A DNA stretch of 64,000 nucleotides, taken from contig NZ_JADKYW010000006.1 of NCBI RefSeq assembly GCF_015355785.1, positions 663,875 through 727,874 of the forward strand, read 5' to 3'. Position 1 is the stretch's first letter. Each line of letters starts with the position of its first letter. The notes below the pieces were generated by a model that worked only from the letters and a program-made list of their open reading frames with translations, was not told the origin of the DNA and did no database searches. The position numbers and the translations under genes are program-made. The DNA comes from Arthrobacter gandavensis. Lineage in GTDB: Bacteria > Actinomycetota > Actinomycetes > Actinomycetales > Micrococcaceae. Positions 16,717 through 26,393 of this stretch are shown here, one piece after another.

Positions 16717-17811
16717 ATGACAGCCAAGATCGTCGTATTCGGAGCCTCCGGCTACACCGGCCGGCTGGTGGTCGCCTCGCTCCTGGCCCGCGGGGTGCAG
16801 CCCGTCCTCGCCGGGCGCCGCGCCGCGGCACTGCAGGCCCTTGCCGCCCCGCACGGCCTCGCCTGGTACACGGCCGATGTCACCGACCCCGCGACGGTCC
16901 GGGCCCTGGTGGAGACCGGAGACGTACTCGTCTCCACGGTTGGGCCGTTCACCAGGTTCGGCGAGGCCGCTGCAGCTGCCGCGGCGGACGCAGGCGCCCA
17001 CTACGTGGATTCGACCGGTGAAGTCGACTTTGTCCAGCGTCTGCAGGAGCAGGTCTCCTCCAAGGCCGCCGGCAGCGGTGCCACCATGGTTCCGGCCTTT
17101 GGCTACGATTACGTGCCCGGATTCCTGGCCGGCGCCCTGGCTGCGCAGGCAGCGGGAACACCCGGCGGTCACCTGCGCATCGGTTATTTTGCCCTGGGAT
17201 CGCTGCGGCGCGGTATCAGCGGGGGAACGCGGGCAACGCTCGCTGAAGCGCTGACCCGTCCGGCATCCGTCTACCACTCCGGCTCGCTGCGGACCCGCCG
17301 GATGGGCAGCGCGAGATACGAGTTCAGGGTCCAGGGCCGCGGGAGGCAGGCCTTCCTCGCGATGGGCACGGAGGTACTGTTCCTGCCGCAGACCTATCCC
17401 GGCCTCGCCGCCGTGGAAGTCTACAACGGCTGGTTTCCCGCACTTAGCCGCGTGGCTGGACCGCTCACGCGTGCCGCCGGTGCCCTGCAGCGGCTGCCGG
17501 GCGGCCGAAAGGCCCTGGCCAAGGCCGCGATGCTGGGCGGAGCGCCGGGCGGCGGACCGGACGAGGGTGAGCGGTCCGGATCCGGAAGCTACGCGGTGGC
17601 GAACCTCTCGGACAGCCGCGGCTACACCGCCGTCGAAGTCCATGTCCAGGGTCCCAACGTTTACACCCTGACCGGAGAACTGCTCGCCGAGGCTGCCGTT
17701 GCGCTGCGGGACGGACACGCCGCCGCGTCCGGAGTGCAGGGGCCGGTGGGCGCGTTCGGCCTTCCGGGGCTGACGGCCCTCAGTGCGCGGGCCGGCCTGC
17801 GGGTCGTCTGA
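16717..17811 (+). CDS. Saccharopine dehydrogenase-like NAD(P)-binding protein
   Basis: A 364-residue oxidoreductase-like protein. The Rossmann motif IVVFGASGYTGRLVV opens the protein; VGPFTRFGEAAAAAAADAGAHYVDSTGEVDF is typical of the trans-acting enoyl reductase/saccharopine-dehydrogenase-like family found in mycobacteria and relatives. GYDYVPG follows. The ATG at 16717 has GGAGGA four bases upstream. Members are often involved in lipid modification, but a substrate cannot be assigned here. The gene is divergent from the NUDIX-NYN gene and ends just before a large palindrome. Confidence 0.8.
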   Translation: MTAKIVVFGASGYTGRLVVASLLARGVQPVLAGRRAAALQALAAPHGLAWYTADVTDPATVRALVETGDVLVSTVGPFTRFGEAAAAAAADAGAHYVDSTGEVDFVQRLQEQVSSKAAGSGATMVPAFGYDYVPGFLAGALAAQAAGTPGGHLRIGYFALGSLRRGISGGTRATLAEALTRPASVYHSGSLRTRRMGSARYEFRVQGRGRQAFLAMGTEVLFLPQTYPGLAAVEVYNGWFPALSRVAGPLTRAAGALQRLPGGRKALAKAAMLGGAPGGGPDEGERSGSGSYAVANLSDSRGYTAVEVHVQGPNVYTLTGELLAEAAVALRDGHAAASGVQGPVGAFGLPGLTALSARAGLRVV

Positions 17812-17825
17812 GGGCCCCGCCGTAA

Positions 17826-17867
17826 AATTCACGATACCCCGGTCCGAGGACCGGGGTATCGTGAATT
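17826..17867 (-). terminator. Perfect 20-bp-arm hairpin terminator of the tRNA-Ala pair
   Basis: Arms 17826-17845 and 17848-17867 are exact complements with a two-base centre. On the minus strand the stem starts three bases after the tRNA end and is followed by TTTTA. It can also stop transcription of the plus-strand gene ending at 17811. Confidence 0.85.
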
Positions 17868-17869
17868 GG

Positions 17870-17942
17870 TGGAGCTGAGGGGACTCGAACCCCTGACCCC
17901 CTGCATGCCATGCAGGTGCGCTACCAGCTGCGCCACAGCCCC
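17870..17942 (-). tRNA. tRNA-Ala (anticodon GGC), copy 1
   Basis: The 73-nt sequence folds as a standard cloverleaf: acceptor GGGGCTG/CAGCTCC with discriminator A, anticodon stem CCTGC/GCAGG around loop ATGGCAT (anticodon GGC), and T-loop GTTCGAGTC. It is followed by CC, not a full encoded CCA. Confidence 0.95.
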
Positions 17943-18011
17943 AATTCAGTTGAAAGTTCCACCGTATGCAATCATCCGGCCCTAGACCCCGGCTGCCCGG
18001 CGATCTATCGG

Positions 18012-18084
18012 TGGAGCTGAGGGGACTCGAACCCCTGACCCCCTGCATGCCATGCAGGTGCGCTACCAGCTGCGCCACAGCCCC
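18012..18084 (-). tRNA. tRNA-Ala (anticodon GGC), copy 2
   Basis: Identical to the copy at 17870-17942 over all 73 nt. The spacer between them is 69 nt. Both lie downstream of rsfS on the same strand and probably share one transcript ending at the 17826-17867 hairpin. Confidence 0.95.
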
Positions 18085-18268
18085 GAAATTGCCGCACGAT
18101 AAGTGCGGGCAGTTGTTCGGATGTTTTCCTCGGTCCGGTTCTTGCCCTCCGGGCCGAAGCAACTCCTCTACTTTAGTACAGATGCGCCACGGTGCAAAAT
18201 CAAACTACACGGATGGAATTCAACCGGTGCGGAGCAGTTCCGGCGGTTCTGCTCCGCACCCGGGCGGA

Positions 18269-18655
18269 CTATTCCTGCCCGGAAGCCGATTCGGTGTCGG
18301 GCAGCTGGAGGTCCACGGACGGGCAGTCCTTCCAAAGCCGCTCGAGCGCATAGAAGACGCGGTCTTCCTCGTGCTGCACATGCACCACGACGGTGGCGTA
18401 GTCAAGCAGTACCCAGCGGCCTTCGCTGCGGCCCTCCCGGCGGACGGGCTTCAGCCCTTCCTTGGCAAGTTCCTCTTCGATGCCGTCCACGATCGCGTTG
18501 ACCTGGCGTTCGTTGGAGGCCGAGGCGATGAGGAAGATGTCCGTGATGGCCAGCCGCTCGCTCACGTCGATCGCTACGATGTCCTCGGCCAGCTTGTCCG
18601 AGGCCGCTTTGGCTGCGGTCCGGGCAATACTCATTGATGATTCGGTGGCGCTCAC
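18269..18655 (-). CDS. rsfS: Ribosome silencing factor RsfS
   Basis: A 128-residue protein that binds ribosomal protein L14 and blocks subunit joining when nutrients fall. The RsfS core is clear: IVAIDVSERLAITDIFLIASA, followed by SNERQVNAIVDGIEEEL and GRWVLLDYATVVVHVQHEEDRVFYALERLW. GTG at 18655 follows AGGAG. It closes the run nadD-(Ala/Pro-rich protein)-rsfS, a common gene order in actinobacteria. Confidence 0.95.
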   Translation of the reverse strand: MSATESSMSIARTAAKAASDKLAEDIVAIDVSERLAITDIFLIASASNERQVNAIVDGIEEELAKEGLKPVRREGRSEGRWVLLDYATVVVHVQHEEDRVFYALERLWKDCPSVDLQLPDTESASGQE

Positions 18656-18673
18656 ATGTCTCCTAGTTTGGTA

Positions 18674-20044
18674 TCAGCTGCCAAAGCCGCCGACGATCAT
18701 TAGTACTCCGAGGGTGAGGGCAATGAGCCCCGCGCCCACGATTCCCAGGGATACAAACCGTATTCTCCGGGTGCGGCCGAGGCCTGCAGTCATTACATCC
18801 AGGGGATCCAGTCCGAAGGCGCTGCGGGCACCCACGGGCTTGGCGCCCTGGTCAGCTTCCAGCGGTGCATTCAACAGTGCATCGGCACGGGCCAGGATCT
18901 TGGCATGGCGCACTTCGGCATGGGCAGCGGGGGCGGATTCCTCCAGCTTTGCGGGCCGGCGTTCGGTGCCTGGCCTCGTCTTCCCAGGGGACATCCGGCC
19001 TGCGGCGGGCACCTTGCGCGCTGCGGGGTTCGACGACGTGACGACGGGCACGTGCGAGGTGGCCGGCGGCCTCATCACCGGTCGTTCCAGGCCGGGAACC
19101 TCCACGAATTCGAGGGGCGTCACCATGGCCAGGTTGTGCGCAGTGGTGGGGTCCGAAGGTGATGAGCGGCGCTGCTCGTTCTCCTGGGCCAGCCGCTGGA
19201 TATTCTGCGTCCTCCGGTTGAGCACCGCCGCGCGTTCAGCGAGTGCCCGCTGCTGTGCCAGCAGTTCAAGGTCCACAGCATGCGGGTCGGACTGCTGAAT
19301 CGCTTCCATTGCCGCAACCTGGTTGCGCGCCTGGTGCTTCAGTGCTTCCCGGGCTGCCAGGGCCTGCTCAACCGTCATGTTGGCGACGTCTGCGTTCGGC
19401 TCGGAACCGGACGCTTCCCCTTCCCCCGGCTGCATACCCGTCGACGGCTCTTCCCGGACTGCAGGAGCACGCATCGGAGCGGGAGTGAGGGGTTTGACGA
19501 CAGGCGCATGCTGAGCGGATGGCTCCGCAGCTTTTGGCTCGGCTGGGGCCGTTTTCCCGGCTGGGGCCTGATCGGACGATTCAGACCTCCCGGGGGCAGG
19601 CTGGCCGGCGGGCGCTTCCGGCTGGCGTGCAGGCTGTGCTGCTGCGGCGCGCCTGCGTTCCCGCCGGGTACCGGGCTGCGGCAGGGATTCACTGCCGGCA
19701 GCCGGTTGGTGCCTGCTGGCCTGCCGGGACGCTGAACCGTCTTGTCGCGGCCCTTCCGCAGACTGCTGCGGAGACGCCGGTTCCGCAGCAGGGGCATCGT
19801 TGCGGGCGGCTGCCTGCTGGGCAGCTGCCTGCTGCGCGAGGCGGAGCTGCCGGCGCGTCGGGGGGCTGGCATCTGCCGGCTCAGGCCGGGGCTGGCTGTC
19901 TGTCAGCGCCTTGTAGGCGCGCAGTGCTTCCCGGTCCCTGGCCCGCTGCTGGGACTCCCGTTCCTGCGCTCCGGCAGCTGACCCGGTGCCGGCCGAGCGG
20001 CGGCTGCGTCGGGGTGCGTCTGCGGACTCTGGACCGTTCGTCAT
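18674..20044 (-). CDS. Ala/Pro/Gln-rich protein with one C-terminal membrane helix
   Basis: A 456-residue protein I cannot assign to a named family. Residues 1-210 or so are low-complexity, rich in Ala, Pro, Gln and Arg (several RRERRR/RRQLRLAQQ patches). A helical region with coiled-coil character follows (MTVEQALAAREALKHQARNQ; LAQQRALAERAAVLNRR). The last 25 residues form a hydrophobic helix (FVSLGIVGAGLIALTLGVLMIVGG), so the protein is probably membrane-anchored with its N-terminus in the cytoplasm. It sits between nadD and rsfS, 18 nt upstream of the latter, and is likely co-transcribed. Confidence 0.7.
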   Translation of the reverse strand: MTNGPESADAPRRSRRSAGTGSAAGAQERESQQRARDREALRAYKALTDSQPRPEPADASPPTRRQLRLAQQAAAQQAAARNDAPAAEPASPQQSAEGPRQDGSASRQASRHQPAAGSESLPQPGTRRERRRAAAAQPARQPEAPAGQPAPGRSESSDQAPAGKTAPAEPKAAEPSAQHAPVVKPLTPAPMRAPAVREEPSTGMQPGEGEASGSEPNADVANMTVEQALAAREALKHQARNQVAAMEAIQQSDPHAVDLELLAQQRALAERAAVLNRRTQNIQRLAQENEQRRSSPSDPTTAHNLAMVTPLEFVEVPGLERPVMRPPATSHVPVVTSSNPAARKVPAAGRMSPGKTRPGTERRPAKLEESAPAAHAEVRHAKILARADALLNAPLEADQGAKPVGARSAFGLDPLDVMTAGLGRTRRIRFVSLGIVGAGLIALTLGVLMIVGGFGS

Positions 20045-20069
20045 TTCCTACCCATCAGGTGTTGATTGC

Positions 20070-20726
20070 TCAGGATACTGGCTCAGTGGTGGCGGGCCTC
20101 GTCTGCTGCTGAGCAGGGGTGTACAGGTTGTGCTTCGCGATGTACTGGACGACGCCGTCCGGCACCAGGTACCAGACGGGCTCCGACGCCGCCACGCGCG
20201 CCCGGCAGTCCGTCGAAGAGATGGCCATCGCCGGGACTTCCAAAAGGCTCACGTCGTCGCGGCCCATGTTCTGCAGTTCATGTCCTGGTCTCGTGACGCC
20301 CACGAAGTGGGCCAGGGACCACAGTTCCTGGACGTCCTTCCACGAAAGGATCTGCGCCATCGCATCAGCGCCGGTGATGAAGAACAACTCGGCATCCGGG
20401 CGCGCATGGCGCAGATCCCTCAGCGTATCAATCGTGTAGGTGGGACCCGGACGGTCGATGTCCACGCGGCTGACCTTAAAACGCGGATTCGACGCAGTGG
20501 CAATGACCGTCATGAGGTACCGGTGTTCAGCGGGCGTGACTTCCTGCGCCGATTTGTGCCACGGTTCGCCGGTGGGCACGAAGACAACCTCATCCAGGTC
20601 GAAGACCGAGGCCACTTCACTTGCGGCCACGAGGTGGCCGTGGTGGATGGGATCAAATGTCCCGCCCATCACACCCAGCCGGTAGGGGCGCGGGGTCTTC
20701 ACCGGCTCCTGTTTTGCGCTTTCCAT
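20070..20726 (-). CDS. nadD: Nicotinate-nucleotide adenylyltransferase NadD
   Basis: NadD makes nicotinic acid adenine dinucleotide, the last step but one of NAD synthesis. The 218-residue protein has [16 protein letters not shown], the nucleotidyl-transferase motif with the catalytic histidines, and the C-terminal [21 protein letters not shown] is also conserved. ATG 20726 ([11 protein letters not shown]) is chosen since the core begins 17 residues later; a longer frame to 20849 would run into the small membrane-protein gene upstream. It lies in the proBA-nadD-rsfS cluster. Confidence 0.95.
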   Translation of the reverse strand: MESAKQEPVKTPRPYRLGVMGGTFDPIHHGHLVAASEVASVFDLDEVVFVPTGEPWHKSAQEVTPAEHRYLMTVIATASNPRFKVSRVDIDRPGPTYTIDTLRDLRHARPDAELFFITGADAMAQILSWKDVQELWSLAHFVGVTRPGHELQNMGRDDVSLLEVPAMAISSTDCRARVAASEPVWYLVPDGVVQYIAKHNLYTPAQQQTRPATTEPVS

Positions 20727-20757
20727 GGTCCCAGCCGGTTCCAGCAGCTCCCGATGC

Positions 20758-20991
20758 CTATTCGGGAATGCCCTGGCCGTGGTCGTGCTTGTTCGGGAAC
20801 TGGCGCTGGGGATCAACATGTTCCGGCACAGCCTCGTGGCGGTGACCAAGGCTGGTGAAGGCCATGGTCGCGAACATCAGCACCATGAAAATCCCAAAGA
20901 TAACTCCGCCGTACACGAACGGTGACGTTTCGGCGTGTTCTTCGGCAACTTCGGCCGCCATCAGAGCAGCACTCGAAAGCTGGATCAGCAT
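20758..20991 (-). CDS. Small single-pass membrane protein
   Basis: A 77-residue protein with one clear membrane helix ([22 protein letters not shown], about 27-48) and a His-rich hydrophilic tail ([23 protein letters not shown]). GGGAG precedes the ATG. No known domain is recognised. Its place between proA and nadD on the same strand, 31 nt before the nadD start, suggests co-transcription. The histidines might bind a metal, but that is speculation. Confidence 0.75.
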   Translation of the reverse strand: MLIQLSSAALMAAEVAEEHAETSPFVYGGVIFGIFMVLMFATMAFTSLGHRHEAVPEHVDPQRQFPNKHDHGQGIPE

Positions 20992-21097
20992 GAATCTCCC
21001 TAAATCAACCGCCGGGCAGACCGGCGGAGCATCGTTTCTAGATCAATGGTACGCGTACGGGGCGATAACTCCGCAGTCAGCGCCCGTGCAGCATTGC

Positions 21098-22414
21098 CTA
21101 GCCGCGCACCTGGCCATCTCCCTGGATGATCCACTTGGTGGTGGTCAGTTCCTTCAGCCCCATGGGTCCGCGTGCATGCATCTTCTGGGTGGAAATGCCC
21201 ACCTCAGCGCCGAGTCCCAGTTCACCGCCGTCGGTAAACCGGGTGGAGGCGTTGACGATCACGGCTGCCGAATCGATTTCCGCGATGAAACGCTCGGCGT
21301 TCGCGAGGTCATTGGTGATGATCGCCTCGGTGTGGCCGGTGGAGAAAGTCCTGATGTGCTCCAGGGCTTCGTCCATCGAGTCCACCATGGCGACCGCGAG
21401 GTCCAGATCCATGTATTCCCTGCCCCAGTCCTCCTCCGTCGCTTCGAACGCCTCCGTTCCTTCCGGAAGGATTCCGCGGATCCGCTCGTCCGTGTGCAGC
21501 CGGACGCCCGCGGCCGCCAGTGCTGACAGTACTTCGCGGGCAGCAGCAGAGTTGGCGTGCACCAGCAGTGTCTCCACGGTGTTGCAGACACTGGGCCGCT
21601 GGGTCTTGGCGTTCAGGAGAATGTCCACCGCCATCTCCTCGGGAGCGGTTGCGTCCAGATAGATGTGGACGTTGCCTTCTCCGGTTTCAATGACGGGCAC
21701 CGCCGCGTTGGTCACCACGTTCTGGATCAGGTCGCGTCCACCGCGCGGAATCAGTACATCCACCTTGCCGCGGGCCTTCATCAGGAAGTTCGCTCCGGGG
21801 CGGCCGTAGTTGTCGATCGTCTGGACGGCGTCTGAGGGCAGGCCAACGGTGTCCAGGGAATCACGGATCAGGTTCACGAGCACGGTGTTCGTGGCTGCTG
21901 CCGCGCTGCCGCCGCGCAGGATCACCGCGTTGCCGCTCTTCAGTGCCAGTCCGGCGATATCCAGCGTGACGTTGGGACGGGCCTCGTAGATTGCGCCGAC
22001 GACGCCGAGGGGCACGTGCACCTGGCGCATCCGCAGACCGTTGGGCAGGGTCTGGCCGCGTGCCACTGACCCAACGGGGTCAGGAAGTCCGGCGAGGTTG
22101 CGCAGGGCCGTAGCCAGGGCATCAATCCGTTCCGGAGTGAGCGTCAGGCGGTCCAGAAGCGCCTCTGACGTGCCGTTGGCGCGTCCGCGCTCCACGTCCT
22201 TGGCGTTGGCGGCCAGCACGGCGTCGCGGCGGGCCACCACGTCCTGTGCGATCTGCTCGAGGGCCAGGTCCTTCCACGCCCGGTTCGCGCGGGCCATCCG
22301 GCGGGAGGCGGCCCGGGCCCGGTCCGCGATGCGGTGGACTCCGGCTTCAACTTCCTCCTGCGAGGGCACGGTTTCAGCGTTGCGGTTCACGGAAGCGGTG
22401 TCTTGGACGGTCAT
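21098..22414 (-). CDS. proA: Glutamate-5-semialdehyde dehydrogenase ProA
   Basis: ProA (gamma-glutamyl phosphate reductase) carries out the second step of proline synthesis with NADPH. The protein is 438 residues, usual for the family. The catalytic cysteine is in NAKTQRPSVCNTVETLLVH; GVVGAIYEARPNVTLDIAGL and ALKSGNAVILRGG are cofactor-binding signatures of ProA, and LIPRGGRDLI is conserved. Its ATG overlaps the proB stop by four bases (22411-22414), so the pair is coupled. Confidence 0.97.
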   Translation of the reverse strand: MTVQDTASVNRNAETVPSQEEVEAGVHRIADRARAASRRMARANRAWKDLALEQIAQDVVARRDAVLAANAKDVERGRANGTSEALLDRLTLTPERIDALATALRNLAGLPDPVGSVARGQTLPNGLRMRQVHVPLGVVGAIYEARPNVTLDIAGLALKSGNAVILRGGSAAAATNTVLVNLIRDSLDTVGLPSDAVQTIDNYGRPGANFLMKARGKVDVLIPRGGRDLIQNVVTNAAVPVIETGEGNVHIYLDATAPEEMAVDILLNAKTQRPSVCNTVETLLVHANSAAAREVLSALAAAGVRLHTDERIRGILPEGTEAFEATEEDWGREYMDLDLAVAMVDSMDEALEHIRTFSTGHTEAIITNDLANAERFIAEIDSAAVIVNASTRFTDGGELGLGAEVGISTQKMHARGPMGLKELTTTKWIIQGDGQVRG

Positions 22415-23652
22415 GCTCCAAGTGTAGCGGCGGCGCCGTCGTCCTGAACGGTACGTGACGCTGCCGGAACCGCAGAGGAACCGTGCGGCTGGAGGAGGAC
22501 GAGGTCATTGACGTGCACCACGGAACGTTCGTAGCCGCGGCCCAGTTCCTTTGCCAGCTCCCTGGTGGAACGGCCCAGCATCCGGGGCAGCTCATCGGAG
22601 GCATAGTTGGTCAGCCCGTGCGCCAGGACCCGGCCGGATGTATCAGCCAGCGCCACCGGATCCCCGGGTTCGAAATGGCCTTCAACGGCCACGATTCCGG
22701 CCGGGAGCAGGGACCTGCGCCGCTCCCCCACCGCGCGTGCTGCGCCGTCGTCCAGGACAAGCTTTCCCTGGATCCGGGCCAGGTGGGCCAGCCACAGCAG
22801 GCGGATGGGCTGGCGTACGCCGCGGGTGGTGAACCACGTGCCAACGTCTTCGCCTGCCAGCGCTGCTGCGGCGTTTTCGGTGGAGGTGACCAGGGCGGGG
22901 ATACCGGACTGGGCTGCGATGGTGGCCGCCTCAACCTTGGTGACCATGCCTCCGGTACCGACGCCGGCCTTGCCAACCTTGCCAATCCGGACGTCTTCCA
23001 GGTCCTTCATCCCCGTGACCTCCGGGATTCGGCGGGCGCCGGCCGACGGCGGGCCGTCGTAGAGGGAATCGACGTCGGAGAGCAGGATCAGCGCATCCGC
23101 CTTGACCAGGTGCGCCACCAGCGCGGCCAGGCGGTCGTTGTCGCCAAAGCGGATTTCGTGGCTGGCCACGGTGTCATTTTCATTGACGATGGGCACCACG
23201 CCGAAGTTGAGGAGGCGTTCGAGTGCCCGGTGCGCGTTGGCGTGGTGCGTCCGCCGCATCAGGTCTTCGACGGTGAGGAGTACCTGGCTGACGGTGACGC
23301 CGTGGCGTCCGAAGGCTTCGGTGTATCGGGCCATCAGCAGGCCCTGCCCAACACTGGCAGCGGCCTGCTGGGTGGACAGCTGGGCCGGCCGTTTGGAAAG
23401 CCCCAGCGGCGCGAGTCCGGCGGAGATGGCGCCGGAGGACACGAGAATGATCTCCGTTCCCTGCCGTCGCCGCGCTGCGAGAACGTCCGCCAGGGAGGTC
23501 AGAGCCTCGTCGGAAATGCCGCCGGCCACGGAAGTCAGGGAGGAGGATCCCACCTTGACGACGACGCGGCGTGCACGGGCCAGCCCGGAACGGGACATCA
23601 GGGGGCGCTTGGGTGCGGTGGTGGTCTGTTCTACAGCGTTTTCTTTCCTCAT
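22411..23652 (-). CDS. proB: Glutamate 5-kinase ProB
   Basis: ProB phosphorylates glutamate, the committed step of proline synthesis, and is usually feedback-inhibited by proline. The 413-residue protein has an amino-acid-kinase domain (VVVKVGSSSLT; ILVSSGAISAGLAPLG; VPIVNENDTVASHEIRFGDND; VGTGGMVTKVEAA) and a C-terminal PUA domain (residues about 300-380, GIVAVEGHFEPGDPVALAD). ATG 23652 is the first candidate, 52 nt after obgE. It is the first gene of proB-proA. Confidence 0.97.
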   Translation of the reverse strand: MRKENAVEQTTTAPKRPLMSRSGLARARRVVVKVGSSSLTSVAGGISDEALTSLADVLAARRRQGTEIILVSSGAISAGLAPLGLSKRPAQLSTQQAAASVGQGLLMARYTEAFGRHGVTVSQVLLTVEDLMRRTHHANAHRALERLLNFGVVPIVNENDTVASHEIRFGDNDRLAALVAHLVKADALILLSDVDSLYDGPPSAGARRIPEVTGMKDLEDVRIGKVGKAGVGTGGMVTKVEAATIAAQSGIPALVTSTENAAAALAGEDVGTWFTTRGVRQPIRLLWLAHLARIQGKLVLDDGAARAVGERRRSLLPAGIVAVEGHFEPGDPVALADTSGRVLAHGLTNYASDELPRMLGRSTRELAKELGRGYERSVVHVNDLVLLQPHGSSAVPAASRTVQDDGAAATLGA

Positions 23653-23704
23653 GACAGATCCAGCCTATGCCCAGGCGGGTCCGTCCTCCGCGTCTGTGAA
23701 GCGA

Positions 23705-25640
<1,936 letters not shown>

Positions 25641-25701
25641 TTTCTAATCCTGCCTTTGCTATGACTGATTTTGATGCCTAGGTGCGGGCACAATTCCCGC
25701 G

Positions 25702-25725
25702 GTCTGGAACCGCGTGGTTCCAGAC
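25702..25725. other. Perfect 10-bp hairpin between rplU and rpmA
   Basis: GTCTGGAACC and its exact complement flank a GCGT centre. No T-run follows on either strand, so it is more likely a processing or stability element than a terminator. Confidence 0.7.
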
Positions 25726-25733
25726 TTTAGGAA

Positions 25734-26057
25734 TCAGGAGTTGATGGAGGTGACCTTGACCTTGGTCAGCGAGGAGCGGTAGCCCTGACGCTTCTTGTAA
25801 CCGGTCTTGTTCTTGAACTTCTGGATGACAATCTTCGGACCCCGGAAGTTTTCGATAACTTCTGCCGTAACCGTAACCTTGGCCAGGTCCTCAGCGGCAG
25901 AGGTGACCTTGTCGCCATCAACCAAAAGCAGGGCAGGCAGCTCAAAGGTGCTACCGGCTCCACCGGGGACGCGGTCCAGGGTTACGAGGTCTCCGACGGA
26001 AACCTTTTCTTGGCGGCCGCCAGCGCGGACAATCGCGTACACCACTTGGGAACTCAC
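25734..26057 (-). CDS. rplU: 50S ribosomal protein L21
   Basis: A 107-residue L21. [20 protein letters not shown] opens the protein and [23 protein letters not shown] is the conserved C-terminal RNA-binding part. The GTG at 26057 follows GAGAGAA. A leader of about 200 nt precedes it. Confidence 0.97.
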   Translation of the reverse strand: MSSQVVYAIVRAGGRQEKVSVGDLVTLDRVPGGAGSTFELPALLLVDGDKVTSAAEDLAKVTVTAEVIENFRGPKIVIQKFKNKTGYKKRQGYRSSLTKVKVTSINS

Positions 26058-26082
26058 TTCTCTCGACGTTTAATACTTGGAT

Positions 26083-26119
26083 GCGCACTTCCCGGACAGA
26101 CTAGGTGTCCGGCTTGCGC
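26083..26119 (-). promoter_or_regulatory. Hairpin in the rplU leader
   Basis: In the leader RNA, CCGGACA pairs with TGTCCGG around a seven-base loop and GCGCA/TGCGC extends the stem below an internal loop. It lies about 25 nt before the rplU start. It may be an L21-type autoregulatory leader; this is inferred from position and structure. Confidence 0.5.
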
Positions 26120-26271
26120 CATGCAGTCACGCCCTGTACCGAATAACGGCTTAGAAGGCGTTCGCACCGAATTTCAAGGCTACGCTAAGGGACCCATATG
26201 CCGCAAATGCACGGCAGGTACAGCGTGCCATCCTCCGGCCGTACTGGGGACGTCACTGCGCTTAGCACCAT

Positions 26272-26280
26272 TCTATAGCA
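26272..26280 (-). promoter_or_regulatory. Extended -10 promoter of rplU-rpmA
   Basis: On the minus strand TGCTATAGAAT gives a TGN extended -10 (TATAGA, 26272-26277). The -35 region is weak (GGTCAG at 17 bp). A transcript from here would have a leader of roughly 200 nt. Confidence 0.6.
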
Positions 26281-26343
26281 CTCCCGGACCGGGGCTGACC
26301 GGTTCCCCTGCCGCCGGGCGGCAGCCCAGCAGCACCGGTAATG

Positions 26344-26382
26344 CAGTTCAGCTCCCGGCCGCACCGGCCGGGAGCTGAACTG
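26344..26382 (-). terminator. Hairpin downstream of rne
   Basis: Perfect 17-bp arms (26344-26360, 26366-26382) with a five-base loop, just after the rne stop codon. There is no clear T-run, but its place suggests a transcript end or 3' stabiliser. The 335-bp gap to rplU otherwise holds only the rplU promoter and leader. Confidence 0.6.
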
Positions 26383-26393
26383 TACGTGGACTG

